DNA of 64,000 bases from NCBI GenBank assembly GCA_024036415.1, contig JAMWET010000729.1, positions 782,501 to 846,500 on the forward strand, given 5' to 3'. The position numbers were made by a program, and so were the translations under genes. Below the pieces are notes generated by a model. It was not told the DNA's origin and made no database searches. It saw only the letters and a program-made list of their open reading frames with translations. Positions within the stretch are counted from its first letter, which is position 1, and every line of letters begins with the position of its first letter. Shown here piece by piece: positions 62,761-64,000 of the stretch. The stretch comes from Prochilodus magdalenae (lineage: Eukaryota; Chordata; Actinopteri; Characiformes; Prochilodontidae).

Positions 62761-64000
62761 AATAATGTATATTAGTTAAATGTCATCTACCTGTCACCTC
62801 ACATTAGCTGTTATTAATCATCCTATTCATGTGTCATAAATTCCTGGAATGTATAAACTTTTAATAAAAGGCATGCATTTTATTGTTTACTAACATTTAG
62901 AACTGCTATGATAATGTATATACTGTGTATGTGCAGGTATATGAACTGTATACATCAAGGGCCCACAGAACATATTGGTACCTTCTTTTAGAACACCACA
63001 GCACATTAAGCACCAGTCTGTTCAAACACAAACCATGCACCTCTTAAAAAAAAAAAAAAAAATAACACAGTCCAGCCAACATATGCTGGTTATTGCTGGT
63101 GGCCATCTGTGACGATTGCCAGGCAGACCGCACATGGAGTCTGGTGAAAGTATGTTGTCATCGTCCCTATGACTCAATACATACATGTAATTCTATGTAA
63201 TTGTTAGCTGCTAGGAAATATATTTTTCTGCTAATGTTATTGTTCTAGGTTATACTCAGTATGCTATTGCCTGTTTGTTTGGTAGTGTTGTCTGGTCTAC
63301 AGGTCCGGCGGCAAAAGGAGCCCCACTGGGTAAAATGGGAATTTATTTGGTTCCTAGGTGGAAGGTGGAAGGAGCCATTTAAATTTGGCCACAGGGGCCA
63401 TAAAACCACTACCAGGTTTCTCCTTGAAATGGATTTGTATCTAATTGATTTAACATGTCTAATGGTAAATACAATTCTTTTATATAACTTTGATATTGGC
63501 CAATGTCATTTTTGTTTGTCTAAATGTAATTTAGTGTGTTCATGATACGTGTATGCCCCCTGTTTTGTAGTAATAGTGCTGGTTACCTTGCTATAAATGT
63601 GTGTCTTGTCTAGTTGTTCTCTCTCTCTCTCTTATCCAAATGTTGGTGCGCACCCAGGTTTATCATGCTGTCTCTGGTAGGGTCTGCTGGATAATTAAAC
63701 CCCTGTATATTTTGTATTCATGGACTAGAGGCAATAACAGAACTAATATAGACTGTGAGCTAATGTTCAAAATTTTTTTGGCTAACTAAGTTGAGGGCAT
63801 ATTTGTTTTTTCAAAATTTACTTTTTTATTTGTTTGTATTCTCCATGTTTCCAATTTTGCTCACTGGGATGGTTACAGATTTTGCCTTTCCATGTGTATC
63901 AGCCTAATAAAATCTGCAATTTTTTGCACTATCACTCTGTTCCTGTTTTTCTAATGGACACGCCCACACTTCTTTTGTAAGAGTTAACTACTGCTTTAGG
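62761..64000. other. Unresolved, repeat-like end of window
   Basis: A poly-A tract at about 63,047-63,062 is followed by sequence starting near TGTGACGATTGCC (63,109). It has an AATAAAATC signal at about 63,906. This might be an LTR or other retroelement part, but I could not match the ends. Open frames 63,261-63,545 and 63,601-63,789 are not recognised. Confidence 0.3.

Overview
The window is vertebrate nuclear DNA, almost certainly from a teleost fish. It has multi-exon genes with GT-AG introns, long (CA)n/(CT)n/(AT)n runs, many decayed Tc1/mariner copies, non-LTR retrotransposon 3' ends with fish-typical tails, and gypsy fragments. Most open frames are chance or repeat frames; the real coding signal lies in short spliced exons. 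I cannot name the species.

Region 1 (1-16,480, + strand) is the 3' half of pax3. Five exons are visible (2531-2730, 5101-5266, 6269-6492, 12461-12719, 14546-14580). They encode the paired-type homeodomain and the transactivation tail. The last exon splices to the AFHYLKP-type C-terminus, and read-through at 12,720 gives an alternative tail. The introns hold Tc1 remnants, candidate regulatory blocks and a near-perfect 37-bp hairpin.

Region 2 (16,480-25,600) is intergenic except for a single-exon KCNE-family potassium-channel beta subunit, probably kcne4, at 22,769-23,161. Direct repeats of about 330 bp lie on both sides of it.

Region 3 (25,640-62,760) is a tandem segmental duplication. Its two units (about 25,640-43,840 and 49,650-62,760) each carry a minus-strand gene that I assembled exon by exon from splice signals. 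Gene A (43,523 down to 32,364; 11 exons, 351 aa) and gene B (62,405 down to 52,902; 8 exons, 292 aa) encode secreted Ser/Thr/Pro-rich, mucin-like proteins. Each has a signal peptide, one somatomedin-B-like domain with ten cysteines, and a shared short C-terminal module ending in RQKPTDP. All internal cassettes are flanked by phase-1 introns, so cassettes can be gained or lost without breaking the frame, and the two copies differ in this way. Gene A has a pair of exons in three tandem copies, each followed by a GTGATGGTCTAG-like minisatellite. Gene B has extra Ser/Thr cassettes after its SMB domain, and gene A keeps a relic of one of them. I cannot attach a known gene name, and this gene pair is the best candidate here for something undescribed.

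Mobile DNA has remodelled the two units since they duplicated. Unit A has a hAT-like element (26,653-31,015, 8-bp target duplication) filled by a 3.86-kb, 20-bp-unit minisatellite, plus a LINE 3' end. Unit B has a nearly complete but dead Tc1 element (51,189-52,530). Between and beyond the units are another LINE 3' end, scrambled gypsy pol fragments, a tRNA-Asp-like pseudogene and simple repeats.
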